64,000 nucleotides of DNA from Oxytricha trifallax (GCA_000711775.1 ARYC01000208.1:1-64000); one strand, 5' to 3'; positions 1 through 10,135 are shown, counted from the first letter of the stretch. Translations and numbers: made by a program. Notes: generated by a model from the letters alone, not told the origin.

Positions 1-261
1 TCACTGATATTTCAGGGTAGTTAGGTATCTCTATCATCCTAATTTCAATAGACTTAAAAGCTTTTTCTCTTCACTCAGTAAGGCTTTTAAGAATGAGATT
101 TTAGTTCCCTCCTAAGTCGGCAAGAACAATCCAACTATCATGGATTTATTAATCTTACTTAAGAACTTACCTTGCTATAACAAAAATCTATAAAGGTCCT
201 CTTTACTTCGAAATTTTCCTATTAAATCTTGAGATTAAATTCTCTTCATTTCATCATTCAT
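1..261 (-). pseudogene. TBE 22-kDa ORF, N-terminal part
   Basis: Reverse-strand start of the TBE 22-kDa gene, cut by the window edge. The ATG is at 261. The first exon reads MNDEMKRIQSQDLIGKF and continues through a KEDLYRF motif. A GT...AG intron then appears to lead into VGLFLPT, and the frame continues with the conserved NYPEIS segment seen in the second copy. The gene runs opposite to the kinase gene, as in all known TBEs. Its function is unknown. It overlaps no other gene. The confidence applies to family membership; I cannot judge from this fragment whether the gene is intact. Confidence 0.7.
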
Positions 262-834
262 AGACTCCTCTTGCTTCCTCTTTCTAGAAATGTTAATGAA
301 ATTTAAAATTATGGATATCCATTCTAAGTTTATTAAAATCTTACTACTAAATAGGAAGGACCTACTCGAGGTCAACCTTGAAAAGATATGAGGAGAAGCA
401 TTGAAAAACTTGCTCCAAGTTTTACATATTGATTTCCATTTTTATCAAACTTTCTCCATTAAATTGCTCCTAATAATATTTAATTATTTTAGGAGGTCCT
501 CCAAATTAAGTTCGAACTTTATTAGGAGTTAAATTTTAAGGTTAAAACTTAATTAGGAGCATATTAAATTAAAAATGTTTAATAATTTTACCTCCAAATT
601 AAGTTCAAACTTGATTTGGAGGAACTCCTAGAGAGAAAAAAACTTCATTAGGAGTATTTTAATTTACTAAAATGTTTAAAATTCTCATAAAATATGTCAA
701 CTTAGAGTCTTTTATGGTTAGTTAATTTTCTTACCTCTCAGCTAAGAATCTACCAGAGTGTCTTATACACTACTATATAGTTTATCTAGGTTAGATTTTA
801 TCATTATTATAATAAAATATATCAGAAAACTAAA

Positions 835-2296
835 ATGAGCGCTAACCTTTTGAGAAGAGCGGCATTACTTGATTCATGTCAATAAAAGTTATCATTCCAG
901 CAACCAAGAAAAGTAGAGACCAGAGACGCTTGTACTCAGTGGGAGTCTACTAATGACAACTTTGACCAGTCTAGCTTTGAGATTTAAATATAAGTTAAGT
1001 AGGAGGTTATCAAAGAAGCTTTGCAAATTTAGGAGGAGGTTAAACAACCCGCCATAGACCATTAATAAATCCCAGCCAAAGTTGACTATTAATGCAAAGA
1101 ATGCAATAAAGTTTTCCCTTACAAGTCAACTTATAAGAGACACTTGAGAGATATACACAACGATATGCCAAGGTTATATCTCAAGCATTAAAAGAAAGAT
1201 TGAAAGTATTTCTGTGAGTTCTGTGAGAAGCCATATTCTCATACAAGAGACCTCAAAGTGCACTTATAGAAAAAGCACTATTAAAGTTTTGTCTTTATTC
1301 ATGAACCTTCAGGGAATAGATTCCTCTAAAAGAGGAGATCAAGAAAAAGATAAAATAAAGAAACCTATTAGTCTCTTAGAGTTGAAGTCAAGAAGTAAGT
1401 TAAAATGAAGAAAGTAGTCAAGAACTTTCCAGTCTCTGAGATCCATAAAATCATGGTTAAATTAGAGAAATGAAGATTTCTATATTAAAAATTATTGACT
1501 TATATTCTTGCCTAGAAAGCTGCCTCAATATTGAAGATAAAATAGAGAAGAGAGTCATTACTGATGAATAATATGCTTATAAGATATATCCTTTCAATTA
1601 CTTTCTTGCTGATGACAAGTTCCAAATTGAATTTGCAAATGAGTATTATGCTCTTTAAAAGGCAAAGTTAAATGAGTGCAGGCATATCATCTAGCTTGAT
1701 GCTATTTTACTTGGTAAAGATCATGTAGCCTTCAGGCTTACTTTACTTGAAATGACTTAGATAGAATTCTTATCTGACAATAGATGTCAGAGATAAATTA
1801 GCTAGATAGTATAGCAAATAGTTGAAGGGATTGAAGAGCTTCACAAGCTAGGTTATTTTCATAGAGACTTAAAGCCAGAGAATATCATGATGAACTTTCA
1901 GCCTCTTAGAGTTTATATTATTGACTTCAACAGGGCTCAAAGAGTGCAAGCCTCTGCATAAGAAAATGTATACGGCACTCCTGGATATTTCCCAGAGAGA
2001 GAAGATTGGAGAGATGGAGACACTTAATGGGACATCTGGGCTCTAGCAGTAATAATAAAGAGAGCGACATGCCAAGAAACGATTACTTTAGCTGCAAGGG
2101 TGAGAGAGATTCTAAACAAAGAATCAAACAATATCTCGATAAAAATAAAATAAATGGAGGTCTCAGAGAACTTGCACACTCAACTATTATCAAGCCAAGC
2201 TAAGAGAATCAACAAACAATAGAAACAATCAAACATCAACTTAGAAAGATAAAATTCAGAGAACTGCCACATGACTCTAAGCTTATGTTTATGTGA
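835..2296 (+). pseudogene. TBE 57-kDa zinc-finger/protein-kinase ORF, decayed
   Basis: Starts at ATG 835 and reaches a TGA at 2294-2296, about the size of the 57-kDa TBE protein. Two C2H2 zinc fingers lie near the N-terminus (CKECNKVF...H...H and CEFCEKPYS...H...H). The C-terminal half is a protein-kinase domain with HRDLKPENIM (catalytic loop), IIDFNRA (DFN in place of DFG) and YGTPGYFPE (activation segment). A TGA interrupts the linker between the two fingers (near 1200), where the second copy has GGG, and frame breaks follow, so this copy is not intact. Kinase substrate and role in transposition are unknown. Confidence 0.88.
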
Positions 2297-2441
2297 AATA
2301 TATTAAAAACTCGCTTGTTATACTCACTTAAAATACTAATATTTAAACATTAAACCCCTACATAAACCCTATTAAAACCCTAATAAAGTATGCACTAATA
2401 GTCTACTTTTATCAATCAAAAACTCAATCAAACTACTGAAA

Positions 2442-2457
2442 GGGTTTTGGGGTTTTG
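2442..2457 (+). repeat. Telomeric-repeat terminus of TBE
   Basis: GGGTTTTGGGGTTTTG, one and a half to two G4T4 units, forms the outer end of the TBE. The same terminus closes the 15.7-kb copy. Confidence 0.95.
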
Positions 2458-2910
2458 AGTCTAACTAACCTGAATCACTCCGTTCTAGTAAATCCTTTTT
2501 TAAAAATATTCTCAACCTCCAAATACCTCTCCTTAACACATAATTATAAACTTTTAAATTATACAGTGGCAATAATTAGGATTGTTAGGATTGTTATTAT
2601 TGAGGCCTCAAGGACCCCTAACATGACCTCTATAACGATCAGATTAGATCGGGCAGGATGAGTGAAACAAATTTTTGACACCTTGTAGGATTCGAACTCC
2701 ATATGTTATCAGTATGAATTCAGATTCACGCTCTGGTCCAACTGCAAATAGAATTCGAAGTCTACTTGGAAACTACGGTATATATACCACAGGACACTTG
2801 GAGTAGCAATAATATTTTTTATAGCTTTATTTTATTTTAGTTACAATCATATAAAACCCTCAACTGATATCAATCATTCGACTAATGTTAACAAAACATA
2901 AACACTATAT
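2458..2910. other. Spacer between the two transposons
   Basis: No convincing reading frame. A tRNA-like stretch lies at 2676-2745 on the reverse strand; the rest is unremarkable AT-rich sequence. The TBE target AGT (2458-2460) is at the left edge. Confidence 0.5.
2676..2745 (-). ncRNA. tRNA-like sequence, degenerate
   Basis: On the reverse strand GCAGTTGGACCAGAGC resembles a tRNA D-arm/A box, and about 35 nt on GAGTTCGAATCC resembles the T-loop/B box. CTGATAAC in between resembles an Ile anticodon loop. I could not pair a 7-bp acceptor stem, and the T stem is poor. A dead tRNA or a tRNA-derived SINE head is more likely than a working gene. Confidence 0.25.
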
Positions 2911-2944
2911 TTATCAAATATATGAGAATTTAGGTTGGTTGTAT
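2911..2944 (+). repeat. Left TIR of TBE-like element
   Basis: 34 bp, starting TTATCAAATATATGAG and ending GGTTGGTTGTAT; an exact reverse complement of 6860-6893. A clean target-site duplication could not be assigned. Confidence 0.95.
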
Positions 2945-2956
2945 TAATTAATTAAT

Positions 2957-4485
2957 TCAATTAATTTATTTCATCTAAGTAGATAAAAAATGAATATCAT
3001 CAACAGTAGATAAACAATCAAAGTTATCCCCTATATTTTCTAGCATTAAAACAAAATATTAATCATTCTTGAACTTTCGTTTAAGAAATGTTGTGTACCT
3101 ACCTGTGTCTTAATAATTATCATAGCCTTTCTTAAACTGCGTCACCAGAATTACTTCGATAATTATTACCACAAGTGAGTAAAGGTCTTGCCTAGTATCA
3201 GATATTTCCATTTCCTTCAAATCTCTATCATGCTAATATATGGTCAATGGGATTTAACTTATCAGAGCTTTGAGACCAACTATAGATGCATGAGAAAAGT
3301 TTGTTATAAAAATCTGGGGTTCTTTGTCACTTTTAAGCTTGATATTTTCAGGAGTCAAATACCTATGAACTATTCCTAATTAGTGTAGATTTTTAATAGC
3401 ATCAATCAACTAGTCTATTATAACTTTCTTAGAAACTATATTGCCAAATCTTATCATTAATTACAAATTAGTAGAGCTCTCCTTAGTCTTTATATACATG
3501 TTAGAGTCATCAAAACTTGCTCCATCTATTTAATCAAAACGCTCAGCTTAGTTTTCTTGAATTAAGCTCATTATTTTAAACTAATTCAAAAGTCTAGTAA
3601 CTAAATTCAAATCTTTATTCAAGACATTTTCCTAATGAATACATAAGCCTCCATTTATCTGATTGAATAGGCTGGTTTCAGGATAGAACACTCCAATGTG
3701 TTTTGAAATCTCAATAATACTTTTTAATTCCCACCTAACCATTTCAGAGAAGTTAGTTAAAATGCTATATTCTTTACCATCAAAACCTTGGTTATGTTAT
3801 TTTTGAAAAAGTATTGAGGATCTATTCCTCAAGAATGGTAACACTCTCATCAATATTTGGCTAAAATGCTTTGACAGGAGCAGGAGATTATTTAAAGAGC
3901 ATTGCCTTTGTTTCCAGTAAAAGTTAGCTCTTGTCAATTGATATACCCTTCGTTTAGTCGTTTGCAATGAGGTATTTAATCTACTTGATTGTCTAAAAAG
4001 AAATTAGAGAATATATTCTTACAATCTCTGAATAGCAGGCAGTTGTAAGCTCTGCTATGCTATGCTAACATAAATGTGTAAGTAATTAATATTTATCAGC
4101 AAAGGATTTTACATTTGGTTCCTACTGTTTAGCATATTCAATATTCATACTTCACTTGCCTTTCGAGTTGAGAGAAGGACCCTTGATTTCTTGAGTGAAC
4201 TTTTCTATGTCTCTTCAATTCGACTGGAGTATACACTTAAATGCAAATGTCATATTAAGTGAATTTCTAAGGCTTTTTGTTTTGAGTTTTAGCTCTACTC
4301 TTTCTTTTGCTGTTCCAAATCTCTAAGTATTCTTAGTATAGTTAATGCTTCCTTGAAACTATTTTGCACCATGATAATGATAGTTTATGTTATTGAAAAT
4401 TACATGAATTTTATGTCTTAGATTTTTCTGAATCTTAGGAGGAGTTTGACTGGGAATACCTTGATGACATAGAAGAAGATTCCAT
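2957..4485 (-). pseudogene. Zinc-finger/kinase-like protein of the TBE-like element (pseudokinase)
   Basis: Runs from ATG 4485 to TGA at 2957-2959, about 509 codons, the size of the TBE 57-kDa protein. The frame is open from about 3760 to the stop. The N-terminal third keeps remnants of C2H2 fingers (ICIQVYTP...KRHRKVH and KSFADKYQLLTHLCQH), broken by TGA and frameshifts near 4160. The kinase-like part shows LIDAIKNLHQLGIVHRYL with TPENIK and then FITNFS. The catalytic HRD is therefore HRY and the DFG position is NFS, while TBE keeps HRD. Catalysis would be lost, either because this lineage uses a pseudokinase or because the copy has decayed. Confidence 0.8.
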
Positions 4486-4985
4486 AATTTAAGTTTAAGA
4501 AATTACTTAATTAAAAGTTTATATTAAATAGATTTAAATAAGGTAATTAAAACAAGTTTTTAAAATTGTGGTAAAATAATTATTATCAAACCCAGAAACC
4601 CTTAATAACATAAAGTTTATGTCCCCTATTTTTCATTTAGGGATTCTTGGGTTTTAATTTTGAAAATTCTCAACTTCAAAGAAAGTCAAAGTCAAATATA
4701 CTTTGATAAAATGGTATTTATTTGTTTGGGAAAAAAGGATTATAAAACAAATAAATAATTTGTTTATTCTCATACATAAACTTTTCTTGTTGAAATTTTT
4801 ATGTTCATAAATGATATTGCGTTAAATTTCTTTAGACAAGATCCAATCTAAAAAGTAATGTATAACCAATCAAATTTATTCATTTATACTATAAGCGAAT
4901 TAAATTAATAGACTTAAACTTTTCATTCTAAATCAAAATATTTAAGTCTTAACAATTTTTAATTAAATTCATATTAAATAAACTT

Positions 4986-5626
4986 ACCAAGCTTATGGAA
5001 AGTAACAGGAATTTCGTGAACATAAACATAAGTAGCTGGAGGGACATCTGAATACCAAACAAGACTGGTGGTGCCACTTCAAATATTCATGTAATTTTCC
5101 TAACTTAAATACTTTAGTGGGATATCACCAGCCTAGATTTAAAAAAACTACTATGAGGTTCATTAAAGATGTATTGAGCTGCAAGAAAGAGCTCATAAAA
5201 TCTGCAGACAAAATTTATGTCAATGTTCTTAACTTCCCTGAGCTCTCTGTAGCAAACATTTATGACCTAATTAAAAATGATGAGACTGTAAACAAATACC
5301 TAGGAATTTACGAAGACTTAAAGGAGCTACCTGACAAGCACTTCTTCTTTGGAATATTAGGTACACTAAAGAATGAGTTCATTACCTAGCTGGTCTAGAA
5401 CCAGCAGAATCTTAGATATACAGGCTAAGCTGATGAAGAATAGAAAGAAACTATTCAAATAAATGAAGAATTACTCAAAGAAATCCAATCTATTTTCAGA
5501 TACTCCAGTAAGTTTTAAATACATAAATTTATGTTGCTTTATTTTAGAAAAGAAAGGAAAGGCCCTATCGATGCTAAAAATCAGTTCTCAAGAAAGAAAA
5601 TAGAACAAAAAACGGAAAAGATTTGA
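4986..5626 (+). CDS. TBE 22-kDa protein homologue
   Basis: Forward-strand frame open to TGA at 5624-5626. The part from MGYHQPRF (5117) is uninterrupted. It aligns with the TBE 22-kDa protein: F+K..LS..K...KS, N+PE+S..N+Y, then FFFG and TLK.E+. The sequence before 5117 (KQDWWCHFKYS) matches the TBE KEDLYRFLLQQ. A 27-nt GTAATT...TTTAG stretch at 5091-5117 fits an intron at the place where TBE also has one, just before V/L-G. The true start codon is uncertain because the only nearby ATG (4995) is in another frame. Function is unknown. The gene is oriented opposite to both neighbours, as in TBE. Confidence 0.8.
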
Positions 5627-5819
5627 GATTGTTTCAGAATAACAGCAGCCGATGTAAATTCAGCAAGATAATTAAAATTTTATGCAATTAACAATGACTC
5701 GCAAATTATGAAAAGCCCACCTAGCGAAAGAATGCAATTTAACATGTGACATAAAATAATTTTATTAATATAAACTTTAATTCAATTAATTATTTATGTC
5801 TTAAGTAATAAAGAACGAA

Positions 5820-6829
5820 TCAAATCTAAGCACCTTCTTTCACTGTTTTTACAATCACTGTTTGAATTTATGTTATAGATTTTTCCACATAGAAAAAGTT
5901 TGTCTTATTGTTTACCCTGAAATCATGTTGACATAAAGTTTATGTATAGTCTTTCTTTACCCTTGAAAAGACCATTTCTATGCAATTATACTTAGATGAA
6001 TAAGGGCTATTGAACATCAACCTCAAACCATGTTCCAAAACCTACTCTTACAACAACTTCGAATGGTGAGCTCTTAAGTTATCTAGGAATATTGTTAATT
6101 GCTTTCCCTCATACCTAGCTTTCAATTATCAATATCAAGTTGCAAGTCTGGTAACTTAATAGATTTCTTCTTTAAGATAAATTGCTCTAGTCCAAACTTT
6201 CCACTAATGATAACAGCAGCTGCTAGTGTATCAACACAAAGTCCCTCTTTATTAAGGACTTGGTTTTCATACATTCTTACCCAAGATTTTATGTTCCCAC
6301 TATGCGCTATGAAAATAGCCTCATCGAGATAAACTATGTTTTCTTCTTTTTCAGACATTTTTATTTATTAAGTGTATGTCTTCTACTAAATATCTAAAAT
6401 GTTTTACTTCTTTTTTTCAATTAAGAAATAGTCGGTCCTAGTGCTCTTGAAACTTATTCCATGGGCCTAGTATATTCTATGAAGTTGTTGCTTAGTTATT
6501 TTCTTTTCCGGAAAAGTTCAATGAAAAAGTAGAGCACGCTTTTACAATAATAAATGCTTCTAAGCTTATAGTGTATTCCTTGAAACCAAGTACTCCAAAT
6601 CATGTTGATCCAGTTTAGCTTGTCCTTATTATTGTTTGTTTTCTTAAATAAACGAGGTTTTAATTCACTTTATTTTTCTATTGATTAAACCTTCTTTGAA
6701 TCCTGTTGTTTTTCTTTTCTCTTTAATTTTCATAAATAACTTAGAGTCTTTGCTATATTCATCTTTCCCAAACCTTAGGAGTTTTATAAGCTTTATATTG
6801 ACTTTATAAAATTAATTTTTGTGCTTCAT
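5820..6829 (-). pseudogene. DD34E (Tc1/mariner-superfamily) transposase of the TBE-like element
   Basis: About 336 codons from ATG 6829 to TGA at 5820-5822, close to the TBE 42-kDa transposase. An N-terminal helix-rich segment reads LEYLVSRNTLQAQKHLLL, then FPEKKITKQQLHRIYQAHGI. This matches both the IS630/DDE_3 pattern and the TBE segment TLEYWAHFSLAQRAVMFH. The catalytic triad is visible: YLDEAIF, IFLDNLRAHHS and YNCIEMVFSRVK, with 34 residues between the second Asp and the Glu, the same spacing as in the TBE copy. One TGA near residue 90 and frame changes near the N-terminus and at about 6110 make it non-functional as it stands. Confidence 0.88.
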
Positions 6830-6859
6830 TATTTAATTTTTTATTCAATTTATTAATTG

Positions 6860-6893
6860 ATACAACCAACCTAAATTCTCATATATTTGATAA
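6860..6893 (-). repeat. Right TIR of TBE-like element
   Basis: Exact 34-bp reverse complement of 2911-2944. The transposase start codon lies about 30 bp inside it. Confidence 0.95.
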
Positions 6894-7715
6894 TTCTCTA
6901 ACTAATTAACTTTATATTATAGCTTTTATTTACTTTATAAATGATTTTATTATCTCTAATGAAGATTATTATTTTTGTGAATAATTAAAATTGCAGTGAA
7001 TAAATATTTATTTATTATATATATTCAAGAATTAAACATCTCTTGCTTTTTAATATATAATTTACTGTTTATGTTGTAATTATTTCATTTAATTTGCCAT
7101 TAAATATTTTCTCTTTTTAATTGAAATTTTGTCTATTGCTTTAAATGCATATTTTTTGACTATTTTTTCCTGTACTTCTTATGATGGGGTAGCAACCTTG
7201 CTGTTAAAACCAATGCCTCTCAATTGTGGTAATTCTCAAATTTTTTTCCCTTTTAATCTCTTTTTACATGCTAAATATCCTATTCAGACTCAAACTATTC
7301 CTAGGTAGAGCCTTTGACAGTTCTATCCCTGGGAATTTAACTTGCTTGATAAGAATTGAGCGAAAAAAAACAACTGAAATCATATATTTTATTTTATTTT
7401 TTAACTATAATCATATATTTTATATTTTTTTTCGCTTTTTAGAGATGTTTTTATATTTTGGTTTAATAATTGTGACATAAATTAAAAAATGTACATTGAT
7501 AATAATTATTCTAATTGTTACAACTGTAAATAAATATATCCAGCTGATCTCTATAAATATGAACATTTTACGGGGAATAAAAACACGTTTTATATTTAGT
7601 TACAGACCTTCCATAGCAAACTACTACTACACTGTCAGCTTCAAATTATGTCAAAAGCTCCCATATGACAACGGCTTACATACTTTTATTCTATGAGATC
7701 AATTAAATTTATAAT
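6894..7715. other. AT-rich stretch, no gene recognised
   Basis: Mostly AT-rich. Two slightly richer patches (7190-7350 and 7560-7690) have no frame I can support. Confidence 0.5.
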
Positions 7716-7719
7716 AAAA

Positions 7720-7812
7720 ATAATAATAATAATAATAATAATTAACTCACATCGAGAGCTCAGGAACTCTCCGAGTATAATAATAAGGGTTAAGGATCAA
7801 GTCCTTTTTCAT
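7720..7812 (-). repeat. R1 3' tail: TAA repeat plus stem-loops
   Basis: Contains (TAA)n at 7720-7742, a stem GAGAG/CTCTC (7754-7758 with 7767-7771, 8-nt loop) and a second small hairpin AGGATCAAGTCCT near 7794. The same three parts in the same order and geometry occur at 10561-10667 and 26521-26628 with different stem bases. Confidence 0.7.
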
Positions 7813-7947
7813 CTGATTAGTCTTAATTTTAATTCAAACTAAAACTTTAACAATAGAATTATATATGTCAATTTGAGTCTTTTGTCATTTCTACAGCGTC
7901 AACAGACGAAGTCTTTCAGCTTCGATTTTTTGCTTTTCGGACTTATT

Positions 7948-9258
7948 TCAATAGTCCTCCCAGTCGTCATCACTATTACTGTGATTAGAGTAACTCTGCC
8001 ACTCAGAGTTATCTATTTGGTTAGGTGGATCATCTGGAGTGATTTCCATCTCACCTCCTTCAAATTGTTGTTGTTAGTTTATTTGAGTTATTACGTGAGT
8101 CAGAACCCTTATATAATCAGAGTAGAGTTCTTTATAGATTTCCTTGTTTGGGTTGAATTGATAGCTGTCTTTCTCATAGACTTCTATTGCATCTACAATG
8201 TTTTTAATGTTGGCCTATTGATGTCCGCTTACCTTTCCCCTGACTGTGTCCTCAATATGTCTCCTAAAGAAGATGAGTTCGTTCTAGTTTTCTTTTCTAG
8301 TGAATACCTTTTTCTTTGCTTCCAAGTTTTTGAGTAAGAAGAGATATTTTTCTAACTATTTGAATGAGTTAGTGCCATATTTTTGTTTGTACCTTTTTAG
8401 TTCTTCTTCAGATCAAATCAATGGAAGGTTTGGTATTCTAAGCTTTGAAGGAAAGGATTTGTTCAAGTGAGGGTCCCTGTGGAACAAACTATTTGAGTTG
8501 TTTATTTGCTTAGGGTCTTATTTGTTCTTATGTGACTAGGTTGTGTTAAAAGATTGTTTTTCCTCTTCTTACTAATATTTAGGTTAAGTAGAATGTTTAA
8601 CTTCTTCCATAACAATATCTGGAAGGTTTGTTGATTAGGTTGAGGGTTGAGTATTTGGGTCTTCTTCTTCTAGTCTTTATTATAGTGCTTCCCTGAAGAA
8701 CTATATGAAGATACTTTCCTATCCGATTACAGAATGTTGGTAGGTTGTAGAGTCTGTCATATTCTGATTGAGTGTTTTGACTAGAATTTCTTCTGATAGG
8801 GTAGGTACCGATCTAAGACGTGGCGTTTTTCTAGGGGTACTAAATAGGTCTGAGTCTTCTCCTATTAGATAGGAGTCAAGTATGTCTGAGAATGAGTAGT
8901 TAAGTTGGAGTGACCTTTTGTGTGCTTCCTTAGAAATCTTCATTGTTTTTTGAAGTAATTAGAGTGCAAGCTGTTTCTTTAGTTTCCAGCTTGTAAGGAA
9001 GTTGATGATTTGCCCTGTGGCTGCCTGTTGAAAGCTTGACTCTTTGCTCAGATAGACTTAGAAAGTTTTGAAGCTGAGTAGTAGGTACCATGTTCTAAGA
9101 ATGAAGGACCTTTCTCTCTTGCTAAGTCTGGCAGTCATCCCCGAGTTTTATAATTTCCTGTAGATGAGTTGGTTAGCCTTGAGTGAGATTAACACTGCAG
9201 GTTATGCTCGGTACAGGTTGGAGAGGGGGTATATTAGGTTGTTTAAGTCAGTTTTCAT
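7948..9258 (-). CDS. Unrecognised 437-codon ORF of unit R1
   Basis: From ATG 9258 to TGA at 7948-7950, in one frame throughout, with TAA/TAG read as Gln. The only in-frame TGA is at 8413-8415 (codon 282). In such AT-rich DNA a frame this long with one TGA is strong evidence for coding. The N-terminal half is basic and helix-rich (RLSKRERSFILRTWYLLL). The middle is Gln/Glu rich and the end is acidic with aromatics (DDDWEDY). I do not recognise the family. The acidic Trp-containing end recalls the ORF1 ends at 11391 and 27983. The single TGA could be a mutation or could separate two products. Confidence 0.7.
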
Positions 9259-9594
9259 TTATGACGGTTTGGGTGGGAATTTAGGGTATGTTCCTTTTAA
9301 TTCCGTTTTAATTTAATGCTAATTAAATTATAATAAAAATATAGTTTCTTTAATTAAAATCATTACACAATTAAGACTGTTTATATTATAATATAATTAA
9401 TTATAAAAATATCATTTAGGAGAAGTAATTTTTTGATAAATAGATGGTTTCGTATCTCAAAAAGGTATACAAAAAAATCTTAAAAATTAATTATTAATAA
9501 TATAATTATAATTTAAAAAAGGAAGTCTTTAATATCATTAAAATATAAACTTAAAAATAAATTTAAATAATTTTCTTAAAAATCTGAAACTAAT

Positions 9595-10027
9595 AAAGGT
9601 TATTTTGAGGGTAACCGGAGATTATTTATTTCACAGCACTAGAAGCCAGTTGACGGAGTTCAATCTTCCAGTTTTTAAACTCCTTGGGTAGCTTAGGTCC
9701 TAGATCATCCTACATAAATAAGTTACCTGGCGTAGCTCAGTTTCTTAGGTAATAGATAGCAGAATGTAGATAGTGCTCAGCCTTTAAAAAAGAGAAGTTA
9801 AAAACCAAACTAGCCATTCTTTCCACTTAATATTGAAACTACAACTACTAAGGATAGGGACTACATTCCCAGTAGCTGTGGGACAGGTAAGCTTTTTCAC
9901 AATTCCTATCATCTAGCAGATCTCATTCATGCTCTGCTAGTTAATTATTTTTTTCTAGTATCTTGATTTTTGTGAAGGAGGTTATAGCGAGATGGTTATT
10001 CAGAGTCATTTTTAACTTCCCCGTCAT
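9595..10027 (-). pseudogene. Decayed upstream coding block of R1
   Basis: Begins MTGKLKMTLNNHLAITSF at ATG 10027. After a TGA and a frame change it continues through a segment with KAYLSHSYWE, then LPKEFKNWKIELRQL. Family unknown. It lies upstream of the 437-codon ORF on the same strand, separated by about 340 bp of AT-rich DNA, so the two may be parts of one gene interrupted by an eliminated spacer. Confidence 0.5.
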
Positions 10028-10073
10028 AGATTATCACATCTTCTTAATTAAACACGTATATTAAACGATTAAG

Positions 10074-10108
10074 ATTGATGGTTTGATTTTAGTATTAAAC
10101 AGTGATAT
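10074..10108 (-). repeat. 35-bp leader shared with 22414-22448
   Basis: Exact reverse complement of 22414-22448. It lies just upstream of the decayed block of R1, so it is probably in the 5' leader or promoter of the unit. Confidence 0.8.
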
Positions 10109-10135
10109 TTCCAATTCAATTTGAGGTTACATATT

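Larger units (their letters stand above)
1..2457 (+). mobile_element. TBE transposon, right-hand part
   Basis: Right portion of a telomere-bearing element; the left part lies outside the window. It runs parallel to the complete copy at 11586-15727 for its whole length, with few differences. It ends in GGGTTTTGGGGTTTTG (2442-2457), the Oxytricha telomeric repeat, followed by AGT, which fits the known ANT target site. It contains the start of the reverse-strand 22-kDa gene and the whole forward zinc-finger/kinase gene. TBEs are Tc1/mariner-superfamily DNA transposons confined to the germline genome and removed during macronuclear development. Confidence 0.93.
2911..6893 (-). mobile_element. Divergent TBE-like transposon with non-telomeric ends
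   Basis: A 3983-bp element bounded by perfect 34-bp inverted repeats (2911-2944 and 6860-6893). Read on the reverse strand it carries a DD34E transposase, then a gene on the opposite strand homologous to the TBE 22-kDa protein, then a zinc-finger/kinase-like gene. This is the same order and relative orientation as the TBE at 11586-15727, and the total length is close to 4.1 kb. The ends have no G4T4/C4A4 sequence. The kinase-like gene stops 13 bp inside the left TIR. Protein similarity to TBE is clear but low, so this is a separate lineage and not a worn TBE. All three genes show decay to varying degree. Confidence 0.88.
7716..10135 (-). mobile_element. Retroelement-like unit R1
   Basis: Reverse-strand unit defined by a 3' tail (7716-7812) shared with two other units in this window and by a 35-bp leader (10074-10108) shared with the insert at 22.4 kb. 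It encodes an uninterrupted block of about 437 codons and a more decayed upstream block. The coding blocks are much richer in G+C than the AT-rich 300-bp gap between them. No reverse transcriptase or endonuclease motif was seen, so calling it a retroelement rests on the tail structure only. Confidence 0.5.

Noticed and set aside
2337-2400. Repeated AAACCC strings as telomere array
   Set aside because: They fall inside the TBE inverted repeat and match the equivalent region of the complete copy; they are not an array.
7966-8337. Forward ORF of 154 codons (7873-8337) with hydrophobic segments
   Set aside because: It is antisense to the 437-codon reverse ORF, which is more than twice as long; the hydrophobicity comes from reverse-complement Glu/Lys codons.
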